From Periplaneta americana (Eukaryota; Arthropoda; Insecta; Blattodea; Blattidae): a DNA stretch of 64,000 bases. The notes under the pieces were generated by a model, which saw only the letters and a program-made list of their open reading frames with translations, did not search any database and was not told where the DNA came from. A program made the translations under genes and the position numbers. Numbering within the stretch: the stretch's first letter is position 1; each line of letters starts with the position of its first letter. Below, in pieces: positions 34,461 through 46,349 of the stretch. The stretch is from NCBI RefSeq assembly GCF_040183065.1, contig NC_091121.1, positions 38,281,287 to 38,345,286 of the forward strand. The letters are read 5' to 3'.

Positions 34461-37400
34461 ATGGGGGAGCCAAGTAAGTATACTCAGTTTCTATTCATTA
34501 CTATAATAATACTGCTTACACGTTTTTTCGGCACAATGTTGATATACGTACACAAAAACAGTTTTATTTTTTAGAAATGTGTTGATTGCTATCAGAATTA
34601 ATTATATAAAACGCATCCTAAAGTAATAATTTGCATGTTTCACCCTTGTGAGTTGGAGGCTGTAATTTAATGGGCTTTAGATGTTGCTAACCATGAAATT
34701 AGGCTTATGTACTAGTTTTGGTTAGGTTAGGAAATCGCCTTTCAGAATCTTTATCTGTACCATGAATGATTTATTTTACAATGACATTTAATAAACATGT
34801 TGAGTAAGTTTGTGGTACAAATAAACGTTGGTTATTACATTGCACGATTCTAACCTAGGCCTCTACGCTAAATTGGTTATTGAAGATAATTTTTTGTGCG
34901 TAGCTATAGATACATGTTAGTTTCAATCCGTTTACAGCTCAGAATATTTTTGTTGAATATTTTAAATTTTAATAGGTGTAAAATTAAATTTGGCAACCTC
35001 AGAGACACCATCTCCTTAAATAATAACTTAATTATACAGTACGAGTACATCATCCATAGGCTTATATTCCACACTTGGCATTAACTTACCGTAATAATCA
35101 ACTATGAATCGAATTAATTCAATAGATTATGATTGACTCAAATCTAGGATTTCGTCCAACATTGACAACTAGCCCTAATCATTTTTTTGCAGGAGTCTTT
35201 TCTTGAGGTTAAAGCAGTCCACTTTCATTTTACATACAGATTATAAGACTATTTCCTTAACAACTTTCATAGCCATTAGAACTTCGAACAGCTTATTACA
35301 ATATATAACTGTTTCACTAGGCCTATATTACCTAATTTCGCAATGTCACAAAATCTAAATCTGTGTCTTTAATTTCAGTGACAGAACACGATACATTGTT
35401 GTTCTCAGTGGCTAAGAAGAGGAAATCAATTCCACAGGCGTGTGCCCAGTTCCAGTCTCAGACAATGAAGTTGAAGATTAATATGTTGGTTTGTTATATT
35501 TTATCAAATAAAATGCAACATTTTACATATTTCGCGCCATAATAAGGGACTTACCAGATAAATATGAAATAAACGCCTTGCTTTAATCTCATTTTCTCTC
35601 TAGCCTATGTTAGTTATGTGTAATAAATCTTGATATCCAGTATGATTTATTTCCTAGGTTGTCGAATTTGTGAAAGAAAAGTTCTGGAACTTTCATTAGT
35701 TTCAATAGTTATATAAGTTACTAGGTCTAACGTGTTACCACAGTCTAGTATATACAGTCACGAAGCTCAATATGTAGTAAATATGCATCCATAGATAGTT
35801 GCTAACCACTAGGATCGCTATCGCCTCATTACAGACAATGCAAAATAGTATCGGCACAGTCAATTGTTCCTAGCACCCTCACAACTCAAAGAGCTAATTT
35901 TCTTCAGAACATTTTGTCGTTGATTTTATGAAATCTCTTATGTGACAGTACACAGCATAATTTTTCAGGAGGAAGGAAAAATTAATTAAAAATCAATGGG
36001 TCTACATAAGAATATGAAGAAATCCGTCTTGGTGAATATGATGAACATAAATGACATCAAGAATTAGTGTAGGCCAATTAATATTTAATTAATTCTTTCT
36101 TCCTCCTGAAAAATTATTTTCTGTATTGTCACATAGGAGGTTTCATAAAATCAACGTCGATTTATGACAACTCCAACATTACAGGATTTTTTTAAATTTT
36201 GTATTAATGTTTTAAAAATCGAAAAATGAGAAAACTTAACATGTTTTTTAATGTTCTAATCTTTTTTTTTTCTTTTTCCTACCTTCACAGAAATCCGCTA
36301 CAGTGAAGTTTGATGAATCTAGATATGATGATGAAGACCTATGGAAGAGCCAAAACAGCCTTAAAGAATTGATGGTGGGAGAAATGAAATGTATTAAATC
36401 ACAAGATGTTTTAAACAGGGTCAGTTTTTTTGGGGATAAAATAAGCACAAAATTGAAATAAAACTAAACAACATCAAATTTGATAGTGTTGTTATGCAGT
36501 GCCCTCTAAAATTATCATATCAAATTGAGAATAATCTTTGCCATAATGTTGATTCAATTACAAATTTAGCAGCACACAAAATTCTGTCGACAGCTTCTCT
36601 TTTTCATAAATGTGTTACACAGCTGAACACAGGAATACACAAGTGTTAAAAGTGTGTAAGTAAGAATGAACAAAATCATTAGTTTCGTTTTTGAAAGAGA
36701 CACATCACACAAATACAGCACTCTAATTTCAATCGAGAGTGAGTTTGTTATTGTTTGAATACGTACAGCACAGTAGATCATTTACTTACGAATCTCAATT
36801 TTAGCCCTTTTTGTAGACTGTTGTAAAATTTAGGGTCTCTTGAATCTGAAAATATGAGTGTTTTGGAATTCATTTAATGTATACTAAGGTATATAAATAT
36901 CAGTAACTTCTCCTTCAAAATTTGTTGTATATTCTCCCACAGAATGGTTAAATGAAAGAAGAAAGAAAAAGGGACATGTTCCTCCAGTTCCTGCTCCTCT
37001 TAATGCGATATAACAATCCATGTGTATAAATATGTAACACACACACCTGCGTGCACATGTACATACACATGAAACTTATTATAGCAATAACATTGTATTT
37101 CAGTCATTTTCAATCTCATACTACGCGACCAAGGTGGGAACCGTTTTGTTTGGTGGCGCTGCGATTCACTTCACAACACAGGCCGTGCTGTAAAGTCTGC
37201 ATCAGATGCAAAATGAAGCACATGCTGAACTTTTCTCTTGTTTCGTTATTATTAATACGCTTTATATGTTATATGTTCATATAAGTTTATAATTTATAGT
37301 TTATTGTTTAGTTTTATTTATCATATGCTTACACACATAGAAATCTATTTAGGAAACACACCACAACATCGGTGTTCATAAAGGAGAGAACATGAATCGA

Positions 37401-39511
37401 AAGTAACGTAAACTGAAGTAGCTACCGTATTTTATATGGTATTGCATTTGATGTGCATTTCTTATCTTAGCATTTCTCATTCTTTACCTTCCTTTCTAAT
37501 CCTACTAATTGTTTTTAGTAGGTTATTTTACAACGCTTTATCAACATTAGGTTATTTAGCATCTGAATGAGATAAAGTTGATAATGCCGGTGAAATCAGT
37601 CCGGGGTCCAGCACCGATAGTTACCCAGCATTTGCTCATATTGGGCAGTGGCGGCTGATTGACTGAGGCAAGTGAGGCCGGGCCTCAGTCACTTGGCTTA
37701 ACTGAAATCAAATTTTGTTTTTATGTAATGTATTAGTTATTTGAATTAAGCATATATCGCTGTAGAAGCATTTGAAAACTTTGTGATGTAGATAGACCTG
37801 TTTTGCAGTAAAATTTGTTCCTGAGGCCAGGATCACTCGTGCCGGGTCTGGCTTGTGATGTATATAGACCTGTTTTGCAGTAAAATTTGTTCCTGAGGCC
37901 AGGATCGCTCGTGCCGGGTCTGGCTTGTGATGTATATAGACCTGTTTTGCAGTAAAATTTGTTCATGAGGCCAGGATCGCTCGTGCTGGGTCTGCTTCTG
38001 GATTTTCGTTTGTCTTCGCGGGCTTTTGACGTTGCGCTTAAAACGTACTGAGGCACAATTCGGCTGGCCTGGTCAGGTTTCACTCCTCTCAACCATGGGC
38101 CGGCCTCAAGGGTAGAGTGGGGTGGGAATAGGGTGACTTGTCTTCCTAAATAGGCCATAAATAACAAACATTCCAGATCTTTGGCAGGCAGAGACCCATA
38201 CTATTCTCTCCTCTTATGTCTTAGTTTATGACTTAAGCGAGGGTGTTTTACTATTGTACTTCGTGTAGTGAATCTGGGCCAATGTTATGTATTTCGGGAA
38301 AATATAAACAGAAACAAATGCCAGAAATAATACAGGTGTAGTTAATTCATTGTTAGAGTGTCCTTTTTCGAGAAGAAATAATATTGAAAGAAAGGAAGTT
38401 TTAAATAAAGAAAGAGCCGACCGAGATACCTACGACATCGCAGACAATTTTTCTGACAGATAATCTTAAAACGCGAGTTTCTGTTGCATCCTGGTATGGG
38501 CAACATAAATGGTTAAGTGGTAATGTGGTGCAAAATAAACTTCTCTGTTGGCCTTGTTTGTTGCTGTCAAAGAAAAAAAATAAAAAGAAAAGAAAGAAAG
38601 GGAAATTTCAACACATAATATGGGTTGCTTCATCACACTGAAACAATCACTGAAACTCGCAGCATAACAGCTTATTTGATGAGTGAAATTATTATTTTTC
38701 ATTACTAGTACTAATAATAATAATAATACAGTAATAATGATATTAATAATATAACAACAATAATAATTAATATCATAAATAAACATTTTCTATCGGAGGC
38801 ACTTGAACTAGTTGCATCTGGACTCACCGAGGATTTGGATCACTGACCACTACTGATATTGGGTTGAGGGAAAACCCCGGAAAAACCTCAACCAGGTAAC
38901 TTGCCCCGACAGGGAAATCGAACCCTGGTTTCACGGCCAGACGCGCTAACCGTTACTCCACAGGTGTGGACTACTAATTGTTTCCTTATTTGTCTTCACA
39001 ATAGCAGCACCAAGCTCTGTTGCCTTCGACAGAGGTAGGAATAAACCAGTTGTCTTTTCTTCATCACAAAACTTTATGGCATTACAACGCTCTGCGCTTG
39101 GCTACGAAACACACATCTTCCTACACGCGGTATTACGACTAGATTGAAACACTAGGCACTGGATGTGACGACACTCCAGCAGTATACATACCCAGCGAGC
39201 ACAGAGTTCCTCATTCTGCCATGACGGGTCCCACCTTGGTCGCGTAGTATGTTCAGTATACTCAAAAAACTAACAAAAAATATTATTTTGAAAGTGTGTT
39301 GAAATAGTGGATCAACTGTAACTAACCTTCAGTTTTATTTTGAAAATGGTTTCGGTTACAGGCCCATAAAGTACTGGAAGAGATGCAGTCCATAGCACGT
39401 GTGGTGAGCAATCTGGAGAAGGAACAAACTTCTGAGATGGACATAAATATGAAAAAGTTCTGTGATTCTTATGCAGCAGAAACAAAATGCCTACATGAAT
39501 GTGACGGATAA
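34461..39511 (+). CDS. Four-exon gene, unrecognised protein of about 133 aa
   Basis: Coding exons are 34461-34473 (ATG GGG GAG CCA A, then GTAAGTA), 35379-35488 (after TTTAATTTCAG, donor G|GTTTGT), 36291-36419 (after CCTACCTTCACAG, donor AGG|GTCAGT) and 39362-39511 (after TTCGGTTACAG, ending TAA). Phases 1, 0, 0 join without a stop, which chance rarely gives. The product is hydrophilic: a basic stretch SVAKKRKSIPQACAQFQ in exon 2, acidic FDESRYDDEDLWKSQNS in exon 3, and a likely coiled coil, AHKVLEEMQSIARVVSNLEK, in exon 4. No signal peptide or membrane segment. It looks like a small coiled-coil adaptor or complex subunit, but I cannot name it. A four-codon upstream frame (34361-34375) may lie in its 5' UTR. 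Intron 3 is loaded with transposons. Confidence 0.78.
34474..35378. other. Intron 1 of the four-exon gene
   Basis: No repeat or second gene recognised in it. Confidence 0.6.
35739..35890 (-). mobile_element. MITE family C, copy 3 (3' truncated), in intron 2
   Basis: Starts CACAGTCTAGTATATACAG; similarity ends at CACAACTCAAAG, so the terminal CTTCGTGACTGT...TAGACTGTG is missing. Confidence 0.82.
35920..36155. mobile_element. Small foldback repeat in intron 2
   Basis: 35920-35991 and 36084-36155 are inverted copies, roughly 62 of 71 positions matching (TTGATTTTATGAAATCTC mirrored by GGTTTCATAAAATCAA, and a shared ATAATTTTTCAGGAGGAAG word). The loop is about 90 bp. Likely a MITE; no target duplication was identified. 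Confidence 0.65.
37646..38855. mobile_element. Non-autonomous hAT element T inside the SINE
   Basis: The left end is CAGTGGCGGCTGATTGACTG and the right end ...CACTGACCACTACTG (complement CAGTAGTGGTCAG). A perfect 8-bp duplication ATATTGGG lies at 37638-37645 and 38856-38863, and this octamer is present once in the intact SINE H copy at 51429. 1,210 bp; no transposase. Confidence 0.9.
37789..38004. repeat. 72-bp tandem repeat, three units, in hAT element T
   Basis: Units begin GTGATGTA(G/T)ATAGACCTGT at about 37781, 37855 and 37927 and end GCC(A/G)GGTCTGGCTT. The period, a multiple of three, keeps a minus-strand 144-codon frame open (TSDPGLRNKFYCKTGLYTSQ repeated). I regard that frame as a by-product. 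Confidence 0.9.
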
Positions 39512-39715
39512 GAAGAGAGATTGTAAATAATTTTGTATAGAGGCCAGGAATATTTTTGTAATTTACTGTTTATATATTTTTAGATTTATACTGTATAATT
39601 AGCTTAATATTAACTGATTTTAAAAATGCTTTCATACTTACATTGTGACATATGGATTGTATTTAGATAAGGTTTTCTATGTAATGTTTCTCTCAATATT
39701 TTTGTCATTTAATTT

Positions 39716-39721
39716 ATTAAA
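39716..39721 (+). promoter_or_regulatory. Possible poly(A) signal ATTAAA
   Basis: ATTAAA lies about 205 bases after the stop codon of the four-exon gene. No perfect AATAAA is nearer. Weak evidence. Confidence 0.3.
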
Positions 39722-40356
39722 ATTTTTATTTTCTAATCAATTCTTGTATCACATAAAAAATTCTGTTTTATATTTAGAATGAAGAGCAAGTCTCTGTGTG
39801 TAGCCTTTTGACTTTTTCCCTGCTCCTGCATCCTAATATTATTAATCCAGTTCTGCTCCTTTCACAGATTTTGACCATTTCGGTCTCAGACTGCAGAAAC
39901 ATGTTGTGCAGACCAGTAAATTTCGCTTGAGCTCTTTCATTCAGAGACTGTGCTTTTACATATCATAAATCTAAGACATAAGATCCCTTCCTTTATCCAA
40001 AGTAAGCCAAGTTAATGATCTTCATTACCTTAAAAATCCATCACTGTTAGTTGGGTTTGAACCTCCAAACCTTGGAACAGCATGGTGGCAACCATCAATG
40101 AATGCTTCTTTTTTCTTCACTCTTCTTACTTGCAGACTTGTCAGAGAAAAGCAGTAAAATTAACATAAGAGATTTAAATATTCAAAATAGAACTAACAGA
40201 TGATTCTAAAGAACAAATGTTATACGAGAGATGTAGTTGTGCCAAGACGAGCATGGATGCCGCCACGATACTTTTTTCTGCAACCTAAGAGCGTTTTACT
40301 TCTTTTGAACACTTCCATTCAACTTCATTTTTGTTCAAGTCTTGGTATTGTAGGTT
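39722..40356. other. No gene seen
   Basis: Sequence between the gene's 3' end and the transposase pseudogene; nothing supported. Confidence 0.3.
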
Positions 40357-40420
40357 CATGATTACAATGTACACAAACCAAGACACTTGTTCATAAATAT
40401 TGGCAAAAGGGTTAATTTAA

Positions 40421-41504
40421 GAGGACACTCCACTAAGAATGATAACTTTTTTTCCTTATCATTTTTTCTACCAAATTTTGAGAGGATTTTTACTATGTAA
40501 AGGACTAACAAAATCCAAATTTTGAACTCCCAAATGTTTTTGGGTTTCTAATTTTCATTTTTTTCTATTCTTTTTAGAAATATTTTGAAACTCAAGAATT
40601 TAGTACAAGATCTCAATTGAAGGGTTGATAGGAAAAACAACCCATGTCAGTTTTAGCCGAAAATGAGATATTGGTACTAATGGAAAGCTAAAATCATGTG
40701 GCGTCTGTGTATGCTTAAAATACAAGCAATATATTTATAAAGCATTGGTATTTATACCTATACTTTAAGTTTCTTATCCTTTTTACATAACGAGATATAA
40801 TGTTTTTTCGCTCCCCTGAAAAAAGTGTTTTTTTTTACATGGGTTGTTTTTCCTATCAACCCTTCAATTTTTAAGTTTGCCTTTTGTTTGGTTACATTCA
40901 CAAGACGTGGAGAAACATTTCTATGCATTCATTTTATGAAATATCTCATTTATTTACTTTCAATTTTTTTTAAATTTGAAAATGTTATTTTTTATAGTTT
41001 ATAAAAATATTAATGAAATGAATTAGAAGCATTTCTTGCAAAATAAATACATAGAAACATGCAGCTACCACATAAATACTTGCAGCAAAAATTTCACCAG
41101 ATTGATGAATATTTGTTGTAAGAAAGTTGGTGTTGAATCAAAAAAAATAAACTTAGGGACAAATGAATTTGGAAGTAAAATTAATAGTTATGTAACACAT
41201 ACCTACTAAAATTCTCATCTGCTGGATTCATCTAGAAACTTCAGGGAACCAACTTTAGAACAAAACGTTATTTGATTTGTAACCAGAAATTTGTATAAAA
41301 GAATTCTTTGATGAAAAAATAATTTTGACAGCTTTTTAAATGCCACGCCACCTTAGAACCTTAATTTAAAAAAAAAAAAAACATATTTTTAATTAGAATT
41401 GAACTAAATCCATTTGGGGTGTGAAAATGTAATACATTCTAAAGAAATGAAACAGCCAATAAAATTCTTTGGAAAATGTTCATGATTTTCAGTGGAGTCT
41501 TCCC
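40421..41504. mobile_element. TTAA-flanked TIR element Q
   Basis: The left end is GAGGACACTCCACTAAGAAT and the complement of the right end GGGAAGACTCCACTGAAAAT. TTAA lies on both sides (40417-40420 and 41505-41508). Removing it with one TTAA rejoins the transposase pseudogene sequence (KG*F | KACQ). A TTAA duplication suggests a piggyBac-type element. A perfect 33-bp inverted repeat lies inside (40615-40647 with 40837-40869). No transposase. Confidence 0.82.
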
Positions 41505-41992
41505 TTAAAGCATGTCAAAAGGCATTTCAGACTGAATTTGTTGGCAGACGATTACCTTTAAAGTGCTATATCCAGAAATAAAAAAATAGATAACAAACAG
41601 CCTTGTTATACATCCGGAAAATATCTAAAAAAGACAATACAGGATGTAAAGGAGTGATTCCGAAGATATTAATGTTCCATATTCTATGTGTCAAAGAGCT
41701 GCAAAGACATCAAAACTACATGCTTACTATGTAAAATGTGTTCAAGAATTGCAACCAATGGACCATGAAAAATATGTGCACTATTGTATATGGTTTCAAG
41801 CTTTTCTTATTCAGAATCCTGCGATTTTGCACCTGACTTACTTTGATCTCGGTGGCTATGTAAATACTCAAAACACGCATACATGGGCAAAGTGATGTTC
41901 TCATGCATTGGAGTATGATGTGGAATGTATCGTTGATGAATTGTAAGTCCAAGTTTTTTTTTTTTTTTTAAGAGAGTTACCACAGAAATCTA

Positions 41993-42259
41993 TTGTACTC
42001 CAACCACGAGAAAGTCTCTGGGGAATGAGACGAAGCGGGATAATGCTGTGAATGAATGTTGATGTCATAAGGTCACACATGTGGGTACTCGTATCTCTAT
42101 TGGCTTTTAATCTCTCCATACAGGAAATAACATATGCAGGAGAGCGCATGGTTTTTAAACTGACGTTATAACGGTAATATTATCTATCTACTTTGTTCCA
42201 ATAGATGACGCAATAGTAACCACATTCCTTTCACGGTTGATCTCCTGGTTGGAGAACAG
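41993..42259 (+). mobile_element. MITE family O, copy 3 (internal deletion)
   Basis: 267 bp, TTGTACTCCAACCACGAG to GGTTGGAGAACAG, with TA on both sides (41991-41992 and 42260-42261). Removal restores the codons T-E-I-Y-L-E-I-F in the transposase pseudogene. Compared with the 360-bp copies it lacks about 95 bp after TATTGGCT. Confidence 0.92.
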
Positions 42260-43270
42260 TACCTGGAAATATTCAATGAACGTATCAGTCAGTTAATAGA
42301 TGATGAACTAACTGGATGATATTTCCAACAAGTCAGTGCAACATCTCACACTTCAAATGACAACATGAGAAAATTGAAAGATTTTTTTGGAGACAATTAT
42401 CTAAAAAAATATTTGGCCATCAAGATCTCCTGATCTGATGCCACCCAACTTCTTACTGAAGGGAAAAGTGTACAAAAATGAACCCAGCACAATCGAAGCC
42501 CTGAATGAGGCTACATATCAAGAGACTGCAGTCATTACAGACACTACTTTAGAAAAAGTATTCCAGAATTTGGAGGGACGTGTACAAGTGTGCTTGGATG
42601 TGGAAGGAGACAATTTTTACCATCGGCTATGAGCAGATCCTGTTTTATATTGTAAAAGATATGTATGTGCCTATAAATGTTCAAGACATTTTAAGTAACT
42701 TACAATTTTATATACAAAACTTTGGGCCTCTAGTGAGAGAAAGTAGACAACTCCGAGCAAAATGCAAATTAGGCTCTCATTATCACAATAGAAAACATAC
42801 TACTTTGCTAATTGCTTAAGGCAGCGTTTCTCAAACTATGGTCCGCGGACCACCTGTGGTCCTCGAGGTCTGCCCTTGTGGTCCTTCAAAAAAGACAGAA
42901 GAAAAAATAAAATTCAAACGAACTGCTTATCACACTATAGCTGAAAATCTCAGAGTTCGGAAATGACACATGGCAATTGCTTTTCATTTTTTCTCCCAGT
43001 ACTGACATTTTGGAATTTATTACCCTACCCGTCTACTGACTTCCCACTCTACTCTCAGCAACAAGAGAGAGATTTAAAGCAATATGAACGTGGTGTTTCT
43101 CGCCATCTTTTCCTGCACATCTGGCGCCGTGCCTGTAACTCAGCCAGGGACCACCCGAATTCATAACAGAGGACCAAAGTACCAAATATTTTCATGTATT
43201 TATGATTTTCTTAATAGTTTTGCCGACACCCAGTCTGCACATTGAAATGCTCACATACTATACGTCATAC

Positions 43271-43560
43271 TTACTTACAAATGGCTTTTAAGGAACCCGA
43301 AGGTTCATTGCCGCCCTCACATAAGCCCGCCATCGGTCCCTATCCTGTGCAAGATTAATCCAGTCTCTATCATCATATCCCACCTCCCTCAAATCCATTT
43401 TAATATTATCCTCCCATCTACGTCTCGGCCTCCCTAAAGGTCTTTTTCCCTCCGGTCTCCCAACTAACACTCTATATGCATTTCTGGATTCGCCCATACG
43501 TGCTACATGCCCTGCCCATCTCAAACGTCTGGATTTCAAGTTCCTAATTATGTCAGGTGT
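43271..43560 (-). mobile_element. LINE family D 3' end with 14-bp TSD (in E2)
   Basis: Minus strand: tail GTAAGTAAG, then the C-terminal coding region ([40 protein letters not shown]), 5'-truncated. A perfect duplication ACTATACGTCATAC flanks it (43257-43270 and 43561-43574). Confidence 0.94.
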
Positions 43561-43909
43561 ACTATACGTCATACATCAATAATAATAAAAAGTGCCAAAT
43601 TGCATCTTTACTTGTTTAAAATCGGGCATGTTTCTGCATTAATTTTTTTTTTATTTCTGTTTTTCCAGATGACGATATAAGACAATTCAGACTCCGCCTA
43701 TTTTAAAATCCAGGCGAATCAGATTCAGAAATTCAAATTACAATACTTTCCTAATTATATTTTTTGTAGCCAATCACAAGTAACTTATAACAGATTCAGT
43801 GCATTGTTGATTCGTCACTTGCCTGTTAGCAGTTGTTTGAAATCCTTTTTATGTGGTACATGCTAGTATAGTTGTCTATGTCTCTGTTAAATAGTGCCCG
43901 TTATACATA

Positions 43910-44065
43910 ATGAAAAACTGGATTCGATCCGGATCTTTGAAAAGAAAGGAATGTGATGATATGCTTCATTTAGGCAGTGTTAATAGTTCGGAAACTGTAT
44001 GTGAAGATATTAATATCAGTGATTCTAGTGTCATTAATGAAATATCTAGACATCCAAATATATAA
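43910..44065 (+). pseudogene. hAT transposase N-terminal remnant (in E2)
   Basis: A 51-codon frame begins MKNWIRSGSLKRKECDDMLH and ends in a stop. ZBED5/SCAND3-like hAT transposases characteristically begin M-x-x-W-(L/I)-x-x-G-S-x-K-R-K. The BED finger and all catalytic parts are missing; only terminal non-coding sequence of the element follows. Confidence 0.6.
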
Positions 44066-44405
44066 CCACTGTGCAAGAATCGGCAAGCTCATCCATCTCA
44101 TTAATGTGAGTACCAACATTTATTGATTTTTTTAAAAAATAGCCTTGAATTATTAAGTAAACGAAAATGAATTTTCTTCTGTTAACATTAACTTAATTAG
44201 TTAGTACTAATATAAAATTCATTGAATTAAATTAACTTTAATTAATTAATTCTATTTTAAAATGTAAGTAAACTGGTATTAAAATATGCTACAAAAATTT
44301 TAATTTGCTTTCGAAAGGAAACAAGAGTAAGGTGGTCCGCGGAACTGTTCTGACTTAAAAAAGAGGTCCCTACTTCAAAAAAGTTTGAGAAACGCTGGCT
44401 TAAGG

Positions 44406-44967
44406 CATTCTACTGATCTTATATTTTATCTCTGTCAGTGACCCTGCCATTGGGTTTCTAGTGACTTATCTTGGTCGTGGGTGTTAAGTACTTATAAATC
44501 AAAACAAAAGATATCTGGTTGCCTTGAGCCCAGTAGAGCTGCTCTCTTAGTGTCGGAGAATTTGGGTAAACTTTTTTTTTCACAGACTACTACAATCATT
44601 GCTCTCTTTTTCTCCCCATCATAAATTATGATGTCGCTCACCAGAAGAGATATAATACAAGAACTGTATGTCACTTTCTTTTTTCTACAGTGTATTCAGA
44701 GTAAAGCTACATTCAGCCAAGCTAGTATACTTCCCTATTCTTATTAGAAATATTAGATAATTCTTCTGAAAAAGATTCATCAATACGCTATGATTAGTTT
44801 AAAATCATAAAATCATGGTGTTTGTTATGGAACAGAATGCTAAGCAGAATTTGAAAACACGGTCACGTGAAGACAAATTCAAGCAGTACAGTATTCTTTC
44901 CCAGAAGACATTACATGTCGATTCCATAAACAGTAGGCTTTTGTTTTATAAATATTGTATTACAATC
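44406..44967. other. No gene seen
   Basis: Nothing supported. Confidence 0.3.
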
Positions 44968-44975
44968 CCAGAGAT

Positions 44976-45317
44976 TTTTTTTTTTTTTCATTGTTGGTAA
45001 CTCTATAGCATCTATTAGATGCTTTATGGTTGTGCTAACAGATAGAGTTACTTGTCAACAATGTGACGCTGAAACTTGTGTTCAGGTTACTGAACAGCGA
45101 CAGTCATGATGTATTTTTTATATTTGTGATGATTGGTTAATTAATATTAACCCTGCACACTCACAATCACACTCACATTCATACAAATTTCCAGACTCTA
45201 GACACCCAGGGAATTCTTCTTCTTCAAGAAAAATTCACCCGAAGCCCAACCCGCGAATCGAACCCGGGACCTCCTGATCTGGAAGCCAGCATGCTGACCA
45301 ATAGACCACGGAGGCAG
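44976..45317 (-). mobile_element. tRNA-derived SINE, family F copy 1 (complete)
   Basis: Minus strand: the head GGCTGCCTCCGTGGTCTATT (A box TGGTCTATTGG, B box GGTTCGATTCG), the body with CCCTGGGTGTCTAGAGTCTGG, and the tail GAGTTACCAACAATGAAAAA. An 8-bp duplication CCAGAGAT flanks it (44968-44975 and 45318-45325). It is the only copy here with its head; copies at 50843, 53774 and 56712 are partial. Confidence 0.9.
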
Positions 45318-45325
45318 CCAGAGAT

Positions 45326-46336
45326 ATTTATTGAGGAATTAAAGTCAATAATGAATTTAAGTTTTTGAAATACGCCATTTCATTCCATAGTACTTCACCA
45401 TGACTTGGCAGAAAGTGTTAAACACATAAAAAAATAACGGTTTCATAAATCAGTGTATAAAGAAAACTACAAAGATGCAATTCATTCCATGTATTCAGTA
45501 ATACAGCTAACAAAACAATCAACCACATTACAATAATACAAACTGTAGGCACTGCATTGTGGTACCTGCAAAACCATCCTACCACGATATTAATAAAAAA
45601 ACGATAATTTTAAATACTACATTAAAAAAAAACCTTACAAATGCAAACGATACTACTGTATTTAAAGCTAAGTATATTTGTGAGATAGAAATGACATATA
45701 TTCCAATATGATGATGAAATATTTATTTTTATACCAACATATACGTATTTTTAAAGCACGTCTCTGTTAATTTGGATGGGATAGTGATTTCTACACAATT
45801 ATTACAATATTTACGTCATTGTATTAAATTATACGTATTTCAAAATATTACAATTCATTTTATATTAAAATAAAAAGACAGTTTTCCATATGACTAAGCA
45901 CCACAATATGATTATGCTTAAAAAACATGGAGGAAAAATGTATAACCACGGCACAAGGTGGTGGTCAGTTGTATCCAATCAAATTTCAATACACTGATGT
46001 TGATTTAATATTTTCAAGTCTTGTTACTGAACAGAGGAGTTTTAAATATGGATCTGTAACTTGAAAGTAACATATTCAACACCTTTAAAGGTATTTTTAT
46101 TTTCAGGGATTATAAGATCATGGATAAACCTTACGAAATTCAGACCTGCTGCCTAAACATAATATATATATATGTTTAAACAATGTACGTTTATACGTAG
46201 GCTATTACAAAAACCAACTGATAAATTTCTAGAACATGTGCCACTAAAAAAACTGTTTCGAAAATGCCAAAAGAAACAGCATCTTTGATTTTTAGATACC
46301 GGTATTATGGGGAAAAGGTGCCAATTTGTGATGTCA
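45326..46336. other. No gene seen
   Basis: A kilobase of AT-rich sequence with no supported frame or repeat. Confidence 0.35.
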
Positions 46337-46349
46337 CTATCACCTATTA

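Larger units (their letters stand above)
37515..38970 (-). mobile_element. tRNA-derived SINE, family H copy 1, split by a hAT element
   Basis: Minus-strand SINE: the head (38970 down) reads GTCCACACCTGTGGAGTAACGG with B box GGTTCGATTTC, and the body has TACCTGGTTGAGG and GGGGTTTTCCCTCAACCC. The tail, 37645 down to 37515, includes GCGTTGTAAAATAACCTACT. The two parts are separated by 1.2 kb of hAT DNA. A perfect 13-bp duplication, CTACTAATTGTTT, flanks the whole (37502-37514 and 38971-38983), proving the halves are one insertion. Confidence 0.92.
37118..39250. mobile_element. Element S with perfect 22-bp inverted ends (intron 3)
   Basis: ATACTACGCGACCAAGGTGG(GA) at 37118-37139 and its exact complement at 39229-39250. 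It encloses a SINE and, inside that, a hAT element. After removing them about 0.7 kb remains, with no coding frame. I see no flanking duplication, so the perfect inverted repeat is the only evidence. Confidence 0.55.
40357..42640 (+). pseudogene. IS630/mariner-like DDE transposase pseudogene, interrupted twice
   Basis: Pieces in order: TLVHKYWQKG, stop, FKACQKAFQTEFVGRRLPLK (HTH region, split by element Q at 40421-41504); 41686-41895 (HAYYVKCVQELQPMDHEKYV, then YFDLGGYVNTQNTHTWAK, where the intact family has an F-x-D-E-A... segment before HLSG.VN); then, after MITE O (41993-42259), YLEIFNERISQLIDDELTG, YFQQVSATSHTSNDNM and, from 42438, KVYKNEPSTIEALNEAT. The last DDE block, usually WPPRSPDLTP, reads roughly WPSRSPDLMPPNFLL in two frames. 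Several frameshifts and stops. Confidence 0.82.
42822..44397 (+). mobile_element. hAT transposon, family E copy 2
   Basis: Ends CAGCGTTTCTCAAACTATGG and ...AGTTTGAGAAACGCTG, with a perfect 8-bp duplication GCTTAAGG at 42814-42821 and 44398-44405. It aligns with E1 at both ends but keeps the transposase N-terminus instead of the C-terminal part. A LINE fragment is inserted at 43271. Confidence 0.93.

Noticed and set aside
36248-36448. 66-codon minus-strand frame across exon 3
   Set aside because: Antisense shadow of a well-supported plus-strand exon and its polypyrimidine tract.
37733-38167. 144-codon minus-strand frame with 24-residue repeats
   Set aside because: It lies inside a hAT element and is kept open by a 72-bp repeat. 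There is no start context, splice support or known family.
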